The notes under the pieces were generated by a model. That model did no database searches, was not told the DNA's origin, and saw only the letters and a program-made list of their open reading frames with translations. The position numbers and the translations under genes are program-made. This document shows, piece after piece, positions 1 through 8,461 of a stretch of DNA of 64,000 bases (its first letter is position 1; each line of letters starts with the position of its first letter). Source of the stretch: JACDCY01 sp964350145 (GTDB lineage Bacteria; Gemmatimonadota; Gemmatimonadetes; Gemmatimonadales; Gemmatimonadaceae); assembly GCA_964350145.1 (NCBI GenBank), contig CAYGJL010000005.1:1-64000 (forward strand). The letters run 5' to 3'.

Positions 1-1110
1 TCCACCATCGTGTTGATCGTGTTCTTCAGCTCCAGGATCTCGCCCTTCGCCTCCGCCGTGATCTTGCGCGACAGATCGCCGCGTGCCACGGCCGTCGTCA
101 CGTCCGCGATGTTCCGCACCTGGCCCGTAAGGTTCGACGCCATGAAGTTCACGTTGTCCGTCAGATCCTTCCACGTCCCGGCGACGTCCGGCACTTCCGC
201 CTGCCCGCCGAGACGGCCTTCCGTGCCTACCTCGCGCGCGACGCGCGTCACTTCGCCCGCGAAGATCCGGAGCGAGTCCACCATGTCGTTGATGGTGTCC
301 TTCAGCTCGAGGATCTCGCCCTGCACGTCCACCGTGATCTTCTTCGAGAGGTCGCCCTTCGCGACCGCCGTCGTGACGTCCGCGATATTCCGAATCTGGC
401 CGGTGAGATTGTTCGCCATGGCGTTCACGTTGTCCGTGAGGTCCTTCCACGTTCCCGCGACGCCCGGCACTTCGGCCTGGCCACCCAGGTTGCCCTCGGT
501 GCCTACTTCCTTCGCGACGCGCGTGACTTCGTCCGCAAACGCCGAGAGTTGGTCCACCATCGTGTTGATCGTGTTCTTGAGCTCGAGCGTCTCACCCTTC
601 GCCTCGACCGTGATCTTGCGCGACAGGTCTCCCTTCGCGACCGCCGTCGTGACGTCGGCGATGTTGCGCACCTGGCTTGTGAGGTTCCCGGCCAGCGTGT
701 TCACGTTGTCGGTCAGATCCTTCCACGTGCCGGCGACGTCCGGCACGTTCGCCTGCCCGCCGAGCACTCCCTCGGTTCCCACCTCACGCGCGACACGGGT
801 GACTTCCGACGCGAATGAGTTGAGCTGATCCACCATCGTGTTGATCGTGTCCTTCAGCTCGAGCACTTCGCCCTTCACGTCTACCGTGATCTTGCGCGAC
901 AGATCGCCCTTCGCGACAGCCGTAGTAACGTCCGCAATGTTCCGGACCTGGCTCGTCAGGTTGCCGGCGAGAGTGTTGACGTTATCCGTCAAGTCCTTCC
1001 ACGTGCCGGCTACGCCCGGAACGTTCGCCTGGCCACCGAGCTGCCCCTCAGTGCCGACCTCGCGCGCGACGCGCGTGACTTCGGACGCGAAGGCGCTGAG
1101 CTGATCCACC
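1..1110 (-). repeat. 276-bp intragenic tandem repeats encoding HAMP modules
   Basis: Near-identical DNA recurs every 276 bp: the string TCCACCAT(C/G) marks units at 1, 277, 553, 829 and 1105. Differences between units are mostly single bases. A period of 92 codons keeps the frame. The unit upstream of 1105 in gene order is clearly more diverged. Confidence 0.9.
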
Positions 1111-1664
1111 ATCGTGTTGACAGTGGTGCCAATCCGCAGGAACTCCCCCTGGACCGACTTCCCCTCCATCTCCAGAACCATCTTCTGACTGAGATCGCCC
1201 TCGGCAACCGCGGTGAGCACGCGCGCGACTTCGGTGGTCGGCTGGACGAGATCGGTGATGAGGGAATTCACGGAGCCGATCATGGACCGCCAGCCGCCCT
1301 CGACATCCGGAACGAGCGCGCGGTCGTGCATGCGACCTTCACTGCCGACTGTCGTCGCGACGCGGCGCAGCTCGGTGGTCACCGACTGGCTCCGCTCAGC
1401 GATGGCGTTGAACTCGCTGATGATGTCGTTCATCATCGGATCGCCACTGTCTGGTAGCCGCACGCTGAAATCGCCGCCGCACATGTCTTTCAGCCCGGCC
1501 AACAGGCGCCGCATCTCGAGCTGGCGCGCGCCGTTTCCGTTGCCGGCCTGCTTGCCATTGCCGGCCTGCTTGCCCGGCTTGCCCTTGCGCCGCCTGCGGG
1601 TACGCGCAGCTCCGGTCGGAGCGTCAGCGACGCCCTCGATCTCGATCTCGTCTCCGATTTCCAC
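1..1664 (-). CDS. Tandem-HAMP sensor protein, probable hybrid histidine kinase (3' part outside window)
   Basis: The minus strand is open from 1664 to the window edge with no stop. It encodes about 75 residues rich in K/R/G/N (residues ~15-45), then at least six HAMP-type modules. Later modules repeat every 92 residues, each with the blocks AGTWKDLTDNVN, VRNIADVTTAVAKGDLS and INTMVDQL. No signal peptide or membrane span is visible, so it is probably cytoplasmic. Proteins of this design (bacterial relatives of fungal group III Nik1/Os-1 kinases) continue into HisKA, HATPase and often receiver domains; these would lie beyond position 1 and are not seen. The start is GTG at 1664, preceded by GAGGG at good spacing. 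It lies downstream of the methyltransferase gene on the same strand, with about 208 nt between them. Confidence 0.85.
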   Translation of the reverse strand, partial: MEIGDEIEIEGVADAPTGAARTRRRRKGKPGKQAGNGKQAGNGNGARQLEMRRLLAGLKDMCGGDFSVRLPDSGDPMMNDIISEFNAIAERSQSVTTELRRVATTVGSEGRMHDRALVPDVEGGWRSMIGSVNSLITDLVQPTTEVARVLTAVAEGDLSQKMVLEMEGKSVQGEFLRIGTTVNTMVDQLSAFASEVTRVAREVGTEGQLGGQANVPGVAGTWKDLTDNVNTLAGNLTSQVRNIADVTTAVAKGDLSRKITVDVKGEVLELKDTINTMVDQLNSFASEVTRVAREVGTEGVLGGQANVPDVAGTWKDLTDNVNTLAGNLTSQVRNIADVTTAVAKGDLSRKITVEAKGETLELKNTINTMVDQLSAFADEVTRVAKEVGTEGNLGGQAEVPGVAGTWKDLTDNVNAMANNLTGQIRNIADVTTAVAKGDLSKKITVDVQGEILELKDTINDMVDSLRIFAGEVTRVAREVGTEGRLGGQAEVPDVAGTWKDLTDNVNFMASNLTGQVRNIADVTTAVARGDLSRKITAEAKGEILELKNTINTMV

Positions 1665-1872
1665 GGAATCCCTCGATTGTCTGGTGTGCGGCGCGGTCGG
1701 GCGCCGGTCCTCATCGGGCCGAAAGCATTCTCCGGCACACTCCGACCCCTTCTACTTCAAGAGTGATACCGCCACGAATGCTCCGCCGGCACGGATGCGT
1801 CTCTCCGCGAGGACGAGGGCGTAAACCCTGCCCCAGCCGGGGGTTACCTTTTGTGCGATACGTTTGTAGCGT

Positions 1873-3027
1873 TTATCGAGGAGCGATCCGCTTCGATGTC
1901 ATGCACCGCACGGGGATTCCGCCGTTTGTCGTTCTGAACAGCACCTCCAGCTCCATGCGGAGCTGCGCTTCGAGGGCGTGGTCCGCGGACAGAAGCGCCA
2001 GCCGCCAGCCGCCGAACCGCTCGCGCATCACCGCGCCCAGACGCGCGTACAGATTGCGCAGCTCTCGCGACGTGCCGACCCGCACGCCGTACGGAGGATT
2101 CGTGATCACCCAGCCCGGGTCCGCCTCGACGCTCGCCTCCGACACCGGGCTCACGACGAATTCGATCTGGCCTTCGACTCCCGCGCGAGCGGCGTTCTCG
2201 GTCGCGGCACGAATGGCGCCCTCGTCGCGGTCCGCGCCGATGATGGGCGCTGGCAGGCCGTCGAGGATCTCCGCTTCGGCATCGCGGCGCATCCGGGACC
2301 ACAATCCCGCCTCGATCCACGGCCACTGCTGGAACGCGAACACCCTGTCCAGTCCCGGCGGGATCCGCCGGGCGAGCATCGCCCCTTCTATAGGAATGGT
2401 GCCCGAGCCGCAGAACGGATCGAACAGCGGCTCGTCCGCTCGCCACTCGCACGCGAGCAGCATCGCCGCGGCGATCGTCTCCCGCATCGGCGCCTTGGCG
2501 GTGGCGCGCCGGTATCCCCGCATGTGCAGCAGCGCTCCCGAGCTGTCCATGTTGATCGTGCACTCGTCCCGCTCCAGGCGGACGATGATGAGCTGCGCCC
2601 GCTCACCTTCGTGCTCCTCCGACAGCTCCCCTGCCGCGTGCTCGGCGCCGGTTGAATGCCCCACGACACGACCGATACGCTCGGCGACGGCGTCGGAGTG
2701 ATACAGCCGCGACTTCCGCGAAGTCACGCGCAGCTCGAACGCTCGACCCGAAGCGATGAACCGCGACCAGGGGACCTTCGCCGAGTGCCGCTCGAGCTCC
2801 GCGAAAGTGCGCGCCTGAAACCGCGCCAACCGCACGATCACGCGGCTGACCGTCCGTGCGCGCAGGTTTGCGGCGTACACCTCGCGCAGGCCACCTTTGA
2901 ACGTGACACCCGCGGGCTCGACCGCGTGTGCTTCCACTCCGATGGCCGCGAGTTCGCGCGCGGCGATGCGCGACAGACCCGGCGCGGTGATCGCGAATGC
3001 TTCGAGCGGCTCGAGAAGGTCGGGCAC
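1873..3027 (-). CDS. THUMP-domain class I SAM-dependent RNA methyltransferase (RlmL N-terminal/YpsC-like)
   Basis: The 384-residue protein matches the THUMP plus Rossmann methyltransferase architecture that makes N2-methylguanosine in 23S rRNA. Residues ~1-160 form the ferredoxin-like/THUMP part (AFAITAPGLSRIAARELAAI near the N-terminus). The catalytic half carries DPFCGSGTIPIEGA (SAM motif I), GADRDEGAI (acidic loop) and NPPYG, the (N/D)PP(Y/F) signature of amino-group methyltransferases. It is about half the length of E. coli RlmKL, so it lacks the RlmK half. Exact substrate position is inferred from the family. It ends 208 nt before the tandem-HAMP gene. Confidence 0.85.
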   Translation of the reverse strand: MPDLLEPLEAFAITAPGLSRIAARELAAIGVEAHAVEPAGVTFKGGLREVYAANLRARTVSRVIVRLARFQARTFAELERHSAKVPWSRFIASGRAFELRVTSRKSRLYHSDAVAERIGRVVGHSTGAEHAAGELSEEHEGERAQLIIVRLERDECTINMDSSGALLHMRGYRRATAKAPMRETIAAAMLLACEWRADEPLFDPFCGSGTIPIEGAMLARRIPPGLDRVFAFQQWPWIEAGLWSRMRRDAEAEILDGLPAPIIGADRDEGAIRAATENAARAGVEGQIEFVVSPVSEASVEADPGWVITNPPYGVRVGTSRELRNLYARLGAVMRERFGGWRLALLSADHALEAQLRMELEVLFRTTNGGIPVRCMTSKRIAPR

Positions 3028-3036
3028 GACCTCAGC

Positions 3037-3639
3037 TTACACGCGCGCCTTTCGCTTGGCGAGCCAGTCCCAGAGCCGCCACGCCAGCAGCGCTCCTATG
3101 ATCGCGAGATAGACGAGCGGCAGGAACGTGTCCTTTTTCACCGCCCACAGGTAATGAATGGTGCCGGTGATCGCGGCGACGTAGATGAGCTGGTGCAGCC
3201 GGTTCCACCGCTTGCCGCCGAGCCGCCGGATCCATCCCTTGGTGGACGTGATCGCCAGCGGAAGCAGCAGCAGCCAGGTCGCCATGCCAATCGTGATGTA
3301 CGGATGCTTGATGATGTCCTCGACTATGTCGCTCACGTCGAAGAACATGTCGAGGCCGATAAACGCCGACAGGTGCAATGTGGCGTAGAAGAACGCGAAC
3401 AGGCCAAGCATGCGGCGGTACTTGATCGCCTCGTTCCAGCCGGTGGCGCGGCGGAGCGGAGTCACCGCCAGCGTGATCGCGATGAAGCGCAGCGCCCAAC
3501 GCCCGGTCCGCAGCTCGATCTCCTCGATGGGATTGGCACCGAGCCCGCCGTTGAATCCATCCCACACGAGCAGCCCGAGCGGAACGAGCGCCGCGCCGAA
3601 GACGAGCGGCTTGATTACGCGGGTTCGACGCGAGAGCAG
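3037..3639 (-). CDS. msrQ: Protein-methionine-sulfoxide reductase heme-binding subunit MsrQ
   Basis: MsrQ is the membrane b-type haem partner that passes electrons to periplasmic MsrP. Family blocks are clear: GGLGANPIEEIELRTGRWAL, LFAFFYATLHL, ITSTKGWIRRLGGKRWNRLH and IHYLW, with the haem-ligand histidines in membrane helices. The first conventional start, GTG 3567, would begin inside the first helix; the in-frame codons upstream encode the missing hydrophobic segment (VIKPLVFGAALVPLGLLVW). No ATG, GTG or TTG occurs upstream before a stop. I place the start at CTG 3639, which follows GAGAGG and gives 200 residues (E. coli MsrQ has 211). It begins 7 nt after the msrP stop, so the two are co-transcribed. 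Identity is strong; the start is inference. Confidence 0.88.
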   Translation of the reverse strand: MLSRRTRVIKPLVFGAALVPLGLLVWDGFNGGLGANPIEEIELRTGRWALRFIAITLAVTPLRRATGWNEAIKYRRMLGLFAFFYATLHLSAFIGLDMFFDVSDIVEDIIKHPYITIGMATWLLLLPLAITSTKGWIRRLGGKRWNRLHQLIYVAAITGTIHYLWAVKKDTFLPLVYLAIIGALLAWRLWDWLAKRKARV

Positions 3640-3646
3640 GGGCCTC

Positions 3647-4567
3647 TCAGTAGTATCTGCGCAGGTCCATGCCCGCGTACATCCGCGCGACCTGATCGCC
3701 GTAGCCGTTGAACATCAGCGTGCGGCGGCGGAGAAACTCGCCGATGCGGCGCTCCTTCGCCTGGCTCCAGCGCGGGTGATCTACCTCGGGGTTCACGTTG
3801 GAGTAGAAGCCGTATTCCGAGGGCGCGGCCTTGTTCCACGCGGTCGCGGGCTGCCGGTCGGTGAACCGGAGCTTCACGATTCCCTTGATGCTCTTGAAGC
3901 CGTACTTCCATGGCACCACGAGCCGGAGTGGCGCGCCGTTCTGGTTCGGCAGCGGTCGCCCGTACAGCCCGGTGGCGAGAATCGTCAGCGGGTGCAGCGC
4001 TTCGTCGAGCCGCAGGCCTTCGGTGTAAGGCCAGTCGAGCACAGGGCGGCGCTGACCCGGCATCTGCCGCGGATCGAGCAGCGTGGTGAACTCCACGAAC
4101 TTCGCCTGCGACGTCGGCTCGACGCGGTTGATCAGCGCGGCCAGCGGAAACCCGAGCCACGGAATCACCATGGACCAGCCTTCCACGCACCGCAGCCGAT
4201 AGACGCGCTCCTCCTGCGTCACCGGGCGGAGTATGTCCTCGAGGTTGTAGACGGCCGGTTTCTTCACGAGGCCTTCGACCGCCACGCTCCACGGCCGCGT
4301 GCGGAACGCGCCCGCATTCTCGGCTGGATCGTCCTTCCCCGTTCCGAATTCGTAATAGTTGTTATAGGTGGTGACGTCCTTGAACGGCGTCAGCTTGTCT
4401 TCGCCCTGCTCGTCGGAGGGCGAAGCGTTGAGGCAACCCGGGAGCGCGCCGGTCGCGGCCGCCACGCCGAGCAGCCCGCTGGTGGCGATGAACGACCTGC
4501 GGTTTTGGTACATCCGCTCGGCGGTGATTTCGCTGGCGGGAATTTCAGGTCGACGTCGTATGAGCAT
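3647..4567 (-). CDS. msrP: Protein-methionine-sulfoxide reductase catalytic subunit MsrP
   Basis: Periplasmic molybdopterin enzyme that reduces oxidised methionines in envelope proteins, with MsrQ as electron donor. The 306-residue protein has an N-terminal twin-arginine-type leader (QNRRSFIATSGLLGVAAATG, residues ~21-40), and a sulfite-oxidase fold with YRLRCVEGWSMVIPW, in which Cys is the expected molybdenum ligand. WKYGFKSIKGIVKL and RWSQAKERRIG are also typical of YedY. It is the first gene of an msrP-msrQ pair and is divergent from recQ. The 169-nt gap to recQ contains two heptamer repeat tracts. Confidence 0.93.
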   Translation of the reverse strand: MLIRRRPEIPASEITAERMYQNRRSFIATSGLLGVAAATGALPGCLNASPSDEQGEDKLTPFKDVTTYNNYYEFGTGKDDPAENAGAFRTRPWSVAVEGLVKKPAVYNLEDILRPVTQEERVYRLRCVEGWSMVIPWLGFPLAALINRVEPTSQAKFVEFTTLLDPRQMPGQRRPVLDWPYTEGLRLDEALHPLTILATGLYGRPLPNQNGAPLRLVVPWKYGFKSIKGIVKLRFTDRQPATAWNKAAPSEYGFYSNVNPEVDHPRWSQAKERRIGEFLRRRTLMFNGYGDQVARMYAGMDLRRYY

Positions 4568-4590
4568 TGGTGGCTCCGTTTGAACTGCGC

Positions 4591-4626
4591 TGCGTCCTGC
4601 GTCCTGCGTCCTGCGTCCTGCGTCCT
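4591..4626. repeat. Heptanucleotide tandem repeat, TGCGTCC x5
   Basis: Five exact copies of TGCGTCC stand head to tail in the msrP-recQ divergent gap. The tract with its flank (AACTGCGC before, AG after) recurs in opposite orientation at 41002-41040. It lies just upstream of the msrP start and has no inverted partner nearby. Confidence 0.85.
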
Positions 4627-4667
4627 AGCTGATTTCGTACACCAGGGACGGCTCCGCGCTCCCCTCC

Positions 4668-4698
4668 AGCTAATAGCCAAAAGCCAATAGCCAATAGC
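4668..4698. repeat. Heptanucleotide repeat, AATAGCC type
   Basis: Four imperfect 7-nt units (AATAGCC, AAAAGCC, AATAGCC, AATAGCT) bounded by AGCT on both sides. They lie 39 nt before recQ. The same vocabulary appears at 36789-36851 and 44903-44925. Confidence 0.75.
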
Positions 4699-4736
4699 TC
4701 TGCTTCCGCGGAATACTTCCTGCCCTAGTCCCCCCG

Positions 4737-6236
4737 ATGCCCAAAACTATTACAAAATCCGGGGCAGTCGCGGCTCTCCGCGACCGGTTCGGCCACCAGG
4801 ACTTCCGGCGCGGCCAGTGGGAGCCCATAAAAGCGCTCACCGAAGGCCGCGATGTGCTCGTCGTGATGCCCACGGGCAGCGGCAAGTCGCTGGTCTACCA
4901 GCTCGGCGCCGTGATGCTGCACGGCCTCACCGTCGTCGTCACCCCGCTCATCGCCCTGATGAAGGACCAGCACGACAAGCTGCTGGCGCAGGGCGTGGAT
5001 TCAGTGGCCATGCACTCGCATCTCTCCACGTCGGAATCGCGCGAGACGCACCGGCAGATCAGCGAGGGCGAGGGCGACATCCTCTATCTGACCCCCGAGC
5101 GGTTCAAGGACCGCGAGTTCTTCGAGCACCTGCTCGGCCGCGAGATAAGCCTGTTCGTGGTGGACGAAGCGCATTGTGTCAGCCAGTGGGGACACGACTT
5201 CAGGCCCGACTACCTCGCGCTTGGCAACATCGCCCGGCGGCTCGGCCGGCCGCCCGTGCTCGCGCTGACCGCGACCGCCACCGCCGAAGCGCAGAAGGAC
5301 ATCATCCACCAGCTCGGGATGAAGGACCCGCACGTCACGATCACCGGCTTCGCGCGGCCCAATCTCCGCTTCGAAGTCAGGCGGACGGTCAACGATGGCA
5401 TCAAGGACGCGGTCGTGGAGCGAACGCTGGCGGAAGGCGACGGCGTCGGTGTCATCTACGTCGCCACCGTGAAGGAAGCCGAGCGCTTGCACGAGAAGTT
5501 TCGCGAGCGGCACAGAATCGCGATCTATCACGGGAAGATGCCGGCGGCGGACCGGAAGGAGGCGCAGGAGCTGTTCATGGCGAACAAGCTCAAGGCAATA
5601 ATCGCCACGAATGCCTTCGGGCTCGGCATCGACAAGCACGATCTGCGCTTCGTGCTGCACTACCACTTTCCCGGATCCATCGAGGCATACTACCAGGAGG
5701 CGGGGAGGGCGGGCCGCGACGGCGAGCCCGCGGTATGCACCGTCCTCTATCGCGTCGAGGACAAGCGGATCCAGGCATACTTCCTCGGCGGAAAGTATCC
5801 GGAAGTCCAGGAAGCCGCGCGCGTTGCGATCGCGCTTGAGCAGTACCCGCTGGGCCAGCCCGTGGCAGGCGCGGACATATCCGAGCAGACCGGGGTTCCG
5901 CTGCGCAAGATGCGAATCGTATTCTCCCTGCTCAAGCGGCACGGCGTCGTGCGGGAGCACCGGGACGGCAAGTGGGAGCGGATGGCCGATCGTTTGACAT
6001 CGGTCAACCTCAGCGCCGATCTCCTGGACTACGAAGAGCGCCGCGAGCGCGACCAGTTGAAGCTCCGCACGATGATCGAGTTCTGCCAGACGGCGGAGTG
6101 CCGCACGCGGTTCATCCTCGAGCACTTCGGCGAGGAAGTCGCGCCCGACTGGCGGTGCGGTAACTGCGACGCGTGCGACGCGATCGACACCTGGGAGATC
6201 GGAACCGGCACGACCCCGCAGAACGCGACCGCTTGA
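4737..6236 (+). CDS. recQ: ATP-dependent DNA helicase RecQ (short form)
   Basis: 3'-5' superfamily 2 helicase for recombination and stalled-fork processing. The 499 residues carry Walker A PTGSGKS (residues ~45-51), DEAHCVSQWGHDFR (motif II plus the RecQ aromatic loop), TATAT (motif III) and QEAGRAGRDG (motif VI). The C-terminal zinc site (CQTAEC...CGNCDACD, residues ~450-485) replaces the usual spacing but keeps four cysteines. The chain stops there, so there is no HRDC domain. The start ATG 4737 gives the standard RecQ N-terminus. Divergent from msrP and convergent with the OsmC-like gene. Confidence 0.95.
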   Translation: MPKTITKSGAVAALRDRFGHQDFRRGQWEPIKALTEGRDVLVVMPTGSGKSLVYQLGAVMLHGLTVVVTPLIALMKDQHDKLLAQGVDSVAMHSHLSTSESRETHRQISEGEGDILYLTPERFKDREFFEHLLGREISLFVVDEAHCVSQWGHDFRPDYLALGNIARRLGRPPVLALTATATAEAQKDIIHQLGMKDPHVTITGFARPNLRFEVRRTVNDGIKDAVVERTLAEGDGVGVIYVATVKEAERLHEKFRERHRIAIYHGKMPAADRKEAQELFMANKLKAIIATNAFGLGIDKHDLRFVLHYHFPGSIEAYYQEAGRAGRDGEPAVCTVLYRVEDKRIQAYFLGGKYPEVQEAARVAIALEQYPLGQPVAGADISEQTGVPLRKMRIVFSLLKRHGVVREHRDGKWERMADRLTSVNLSADLLDYEERRERDQLKLRTMIEFCQTAECRTRFILEHFGEEVAPDWRCGNCDACDAIDTWEIGTGTTPQNATA

Positions 6237-6260
6237 CCCGCGGACGACAGCATCCGCGGG
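6237..6260. terminator. GC-rich hairpin between convergent recQ and OsmC-like genes
   Basis: Arms CCCGCGGA (6237-6244) and TCCGCGGG (6253-6260) pair perfectly around an 8-nt loop, directly after the recQ stop. There is no T-run, so function as a terminator is uncertain. Confidence 0.4.
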
Positions 6261-6284
6261 CGCCGGGGTAAAAGGGGTGGCCTG

Positions 6285-6716
6285 CTAGGTCGTCAACCTG
6301 GCGTCGAGCTGGATGTCGACGTTGCCCTTGAGCGCGCTGGACACCGGACAGCCGTCCTTCGTCGCGCTCGCGATCCGCTGAAACGTCGCGTCGTCCAGCC
6401 CGGGGACCGTCGCGCGGGTCACGAGCTTCATCGTGGTGATCTTGAAGCCCTCCCCGACTTTCTCGACTGTACAGTGCGCGTCGGTCTCCACGCGCGTCGG
6501 CGGTGTGCCGTTCTTTCCCAGCCCGCCGCTCAGCGCCATGCTGAAGCACGCGGCCTCGGCCGCCGCCAGCAGCTCTTCCGGATTCGTCCCCTCGCTTTGG
6601 TCGGCGAACCTGGAGAACGAATACGAGCCGCCGATCGCTCCGCCCTCGCCGCTGAAGCTGCCCTTGCCGCTCTTTAGATCACCCTCCCACACAGCGCTCG
6701 CTTTTCTCGTCGGCAT
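6285..6716 (-). CDS. OsmC/Ohr-family peroxiredoxin
   Basis: The 143-residue OsmC-type protein should reduce organic hydroperoxides with two cysteines. These are visible in AAEAACFSMALSGGLG (residue ~56) and GCPVSSALKGN (residue ~125), at the spacing and context typical of OsmC rather than Ohr. Thiol peroxidase activity is from the family. The gene is transcribed away from DUF6526, with the 224-nt palindromic element in the shared upstream gap, and runs convergently into recQ. It is a second oxidative-stress gene near msrPQ. Confidence 0.9.
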   Translation of the reverse strand: MPTRKASAVWEGDLKSGKGSFSGEGGAIGGSYSFSRFADQSEGTNPEELLAAAEAACFSMALSGGLGKNGTPPTRVETDAHCTVEKVGEGFKITTMKLVTRATVPGLDDATFQRIASATKDGCPVSSALKGNVDIQLDARLTT

Positions 6717-6827
6717 CGCCAGCTCCGTTCTGATTAGTTGACTGACTACGACAACAATAAGTTAATGAAGGGCTACATTCCTTCGGCCAAGCCGGGGATC
6801 GTGAGTCGATTCCGATGACGTTCACCC

Positions 6828-7051
6828 GCGATTGCGGACCGAGAACTCAGGACCCTTGCGGCCTCAGGACAAAGGGCCATCGCGGATCGGCGATTTATTG
6901 AGGACCGAGGATGGGAAAGACACGGCGGGGAAGGCGAGGAACAACCGGCGGAATGCTTCTCTCCTCAGTCCTCGGTCCTCACTTAATCGTCGATCGTCGA
7001 TTGTAGTTGGTCCTGAGGCCGCAAGGGTCCTGAGTTCTCAGTTCGCAGTTG
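6828..7051. repeat. Long palindromic element, copy 1 of the GCGGCCTCAGGAC family
   Basis: Outer arms of about 46 nt (6828-6873 and 7006-7051) pair with few mismatches, including 30 consecutive pairs through GAACTCAGGACCC and TTGCGGCCTCAGGAC. Inner arms built on ATCG(T)CG and GAGGACC heptamers pair as well. It fills the divergent gap between the OsmC-like and DUF6526 genes. Related copies are at 8332-8461 and 19991-20187. Confidence 0.85.
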
Positions 7052-7098
7052 CAACACAGCATGGCGATATTGACCCACCACTCAGCCGAGGGCGACAC

Positions 7099-7536
7099 AT
7101 GGCAGCCGAACCGCAGACGTACGCCAATCACAAGCGGGTGAACCCGCTGTTTCATCTATTCGTCTCTCCCGTACTCATCGCGAACATCGTCATCCGGCTC
7201 GTCGCGCTGGTGCGGGAGCCGTCTTTCACTTCCGCCTGGGCGGCGCTCGTCGCGCTGGCGCTTTACGGCCTTGCCTTCTCCGCGCGGCACATGGCGCTCG
7301 TTCTCCAAAACCGGATTATCAGTTTCGAGGAGCAATCGCGGCTGGCACGCATCCTTCCCGAGGATCTCCGCGCGCGCATCCCCGATCTCCGGTTGGGACA
7401 GCTGATCGCTCTCCGGTTCGCATCGGACGCCGAAGCCCCAGCCCTGGCGAGGCGGTGCCTCGCCGGAGAGTTCGCGAAGAAGGACGACATCAAGCGCGCG
7501 ATCCAGAACTGGCGGCGCGACACGCTGAGGGTATGA
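7099..7536 (+). CDS. DUF6526 family membrane protein
   Basis: The 145-residue protein starts at ATG 7099 (MAAEPQTYANHKRVNPLFHL), the conserved opening PQTYANHKR of DUF6526. Two hydrophobic segments follow (residues ~15-35 and ~45-62), then a cytoplasmic helical region with RIPDLRLGQLIALRFASD. The frame is open further upstream, but that part would be translated from the palindromic repeat and is rejected. Function is unknown. The CDGSH gene follows 19 nt later. Confidence 0.82.
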   Translation: MAAEPQTYANHKRVNPLFHLFVSPVLIANIVIRLVALVREPSFTSAWAALVALALYGLAFSARHMALVLQNRIISFEEQSRLARILPEDLRARIPDLRLGQLIALRFASDAEAPALARRCLAGEFAKKDDIKRAIQNWRRDTLRV

Positions 7537-7555
7537 ACACCATGCAGAGGATCAG

Positions 7556-7807
7556 ATGCCCGAAGTGACCATCACCATCAAGCAGACCGGCGCGTACGTG
7601 ATCGAGGGCGAGGTCAACCTCGTGGATCACCTCGGCCAGCCGATTCCGACCACGCCGGGGAAGCGAGTCTCGCTGTGCCGTTGCGGCGCGTCGGCCACCA
7701 AGCCGTTCTGCGACGGAACGCACAGCAAGATCGGTTTTCTCGCGGCGGAAAAAGCGCAGCAGGAGTTCGATCGCCAGCAGGATCTCGGGAAGAGCGCGGC
7801 GCCCTAA
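7556..7807 (+). CDS. CDGSH iron-sulfur domain protein
   Basis: Small 83-residue protein with CRCGASATKPFCDGTHSKIG, the C-X-C-X(n)-C-D-G-(T/S)-H motif that binds a 2Fe-2S cluster through three Cys and one His (residues ~41-60). Members take part in redox or Fe-S transfer. The N-terminal 38 residues form a beta-rich extension. It lies 19 nt after DUF6526 and is probably co-transcribed; its 3' end meets the convergent gene ending at 7816. Confidence 0.92.
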   Translation: MPEVTITIKQTGAYVIEGEVNLVDHLGQPIPTTPGKRVSLCRCGASATKPFCDGTHSKIGFLAAEKAQQEFDRQQDLGKSAAP

Positions 7808-7815
7808 CCGCGTCC

Positions 7816-8313
7816 TCAGACCGTCAGCAGCGCCCGGTGCCAGGACGCGGACGCGGGAAGCTCGAACCGCTGCCGCCACTCGCTCAGCGAGCTGATGCTC
7901 GTGTCGTACACGATCGTGTCCGGTCGGATCGCGCCGCTCGTGGCGAGCTCCCCGAATTCCTCGCGCGAGACGGCGCGCACCTCACCGCCGGCATCGCGAT
8001 AGAACACGCGATCGCGCGACAGGAGCGACGCGCCGGTCTGCTTCTCGAACTCGGCGAGCTTCCGGTACAGGCCGTCGATCGAGCAGCCAGACGCGTACGC
8101 GGTCGCGTTCTGGTCCACGCCGACGACGAGAAACCGTCCGTCGCGCCAGTACCGGCCGCACGTCAAGGGCTCGCCGTGCGCCACCCACTGGCTCAGGAAG
8201 TCGTCCACCAATGCGAGCAGACGCGCCGAGCGATCCTCGTCCAGCGCGGGATCGGCGGTGAACACCCACACGCGTGAGTCATCGCTCAAGGAATCCAAAG
8301 GAACCAGAGGCAT
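7816..8313 (-). CDS. Conserved hypothetical protein (165 aa)
   Basis: Soluble 165-residue protein without signal peptide. Notable strings are RVWVFTADPALDEDR near the start, SQWVAHGEPL, RFLVVGVDQNATAYASGCSI (residues ~63-82), and a C-terminal part with SEWRQRFELP. The ASGCSIDG block is recognisable from a widespread small family, common in Bacteroidetes, that is often mislabelled as ABC transporter ATPase; there is no Walker motif here. Function is unknown. The 5' side carries a long palindromic element. Confidence 0.7.
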   Translation of the reverse strand: MPLVPLDSLSDDSRVWVFTADPALDEDRSARLLALVDDFLSQWVAHGEPLTCGRYWRDGRFLVVGVDQNATAYASGCSIDGLYRKLAEFEKQTGASLLSRDRVFYRDAGGEVRAVSREEFGELATSGAIRPDTIVYDTSISSLSEWRQRFELPASASWHRALLTV

Positions 8314-8331
8314 GGCTTCAATCTATTGGCG

Positions 8332-8461
8332 ATTGCGGCCTCAGGACTAACGGCCATTGCGGATCGGCGATTAATCGAGGACGGAGGATCGCGGAATGCC
8401 TATCTCCTCAGTCCTCCCTTAGTCGTCGATCGTCGATTGTAGTTAGTCCTGAGGCCGCAAT
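8332..8461. repeat. Long palindromic element, copy 2 of the GCGGCCTCAGGAC family
   Basis: Twenty-nt perfect outer arms (8332-8351 and 8442-8461) contain GCGGCCTCAGGACTAA. Inside, ATCG(T)CG and GAGGAC units form a second imperfect stem. It shares the core with copies 1 and 3, but lacks their outer extension. It lies between the alkA-like stop codon, which it touches, and the 5' end of the gene at 8313. Confidence 0.83.

Noticed and set aside
10..1824. Long plus-strand open frames opposite the HAMP repeats
   Set aside because: They are antisense shadows with the same 92-codon period; the minus frame encodes clear HAMP motifs.
4591..4626. CRISPR array from TGCGTCC repeats
   Set aside because: Units are 7 nt and contiguous, with no spacers and no cas genes.
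6832..7098. N-terminal extension of the DUF6526 frame
   Set aside because: It would be translated from palindrome copy 1; family similarity starts at ATG 7099.
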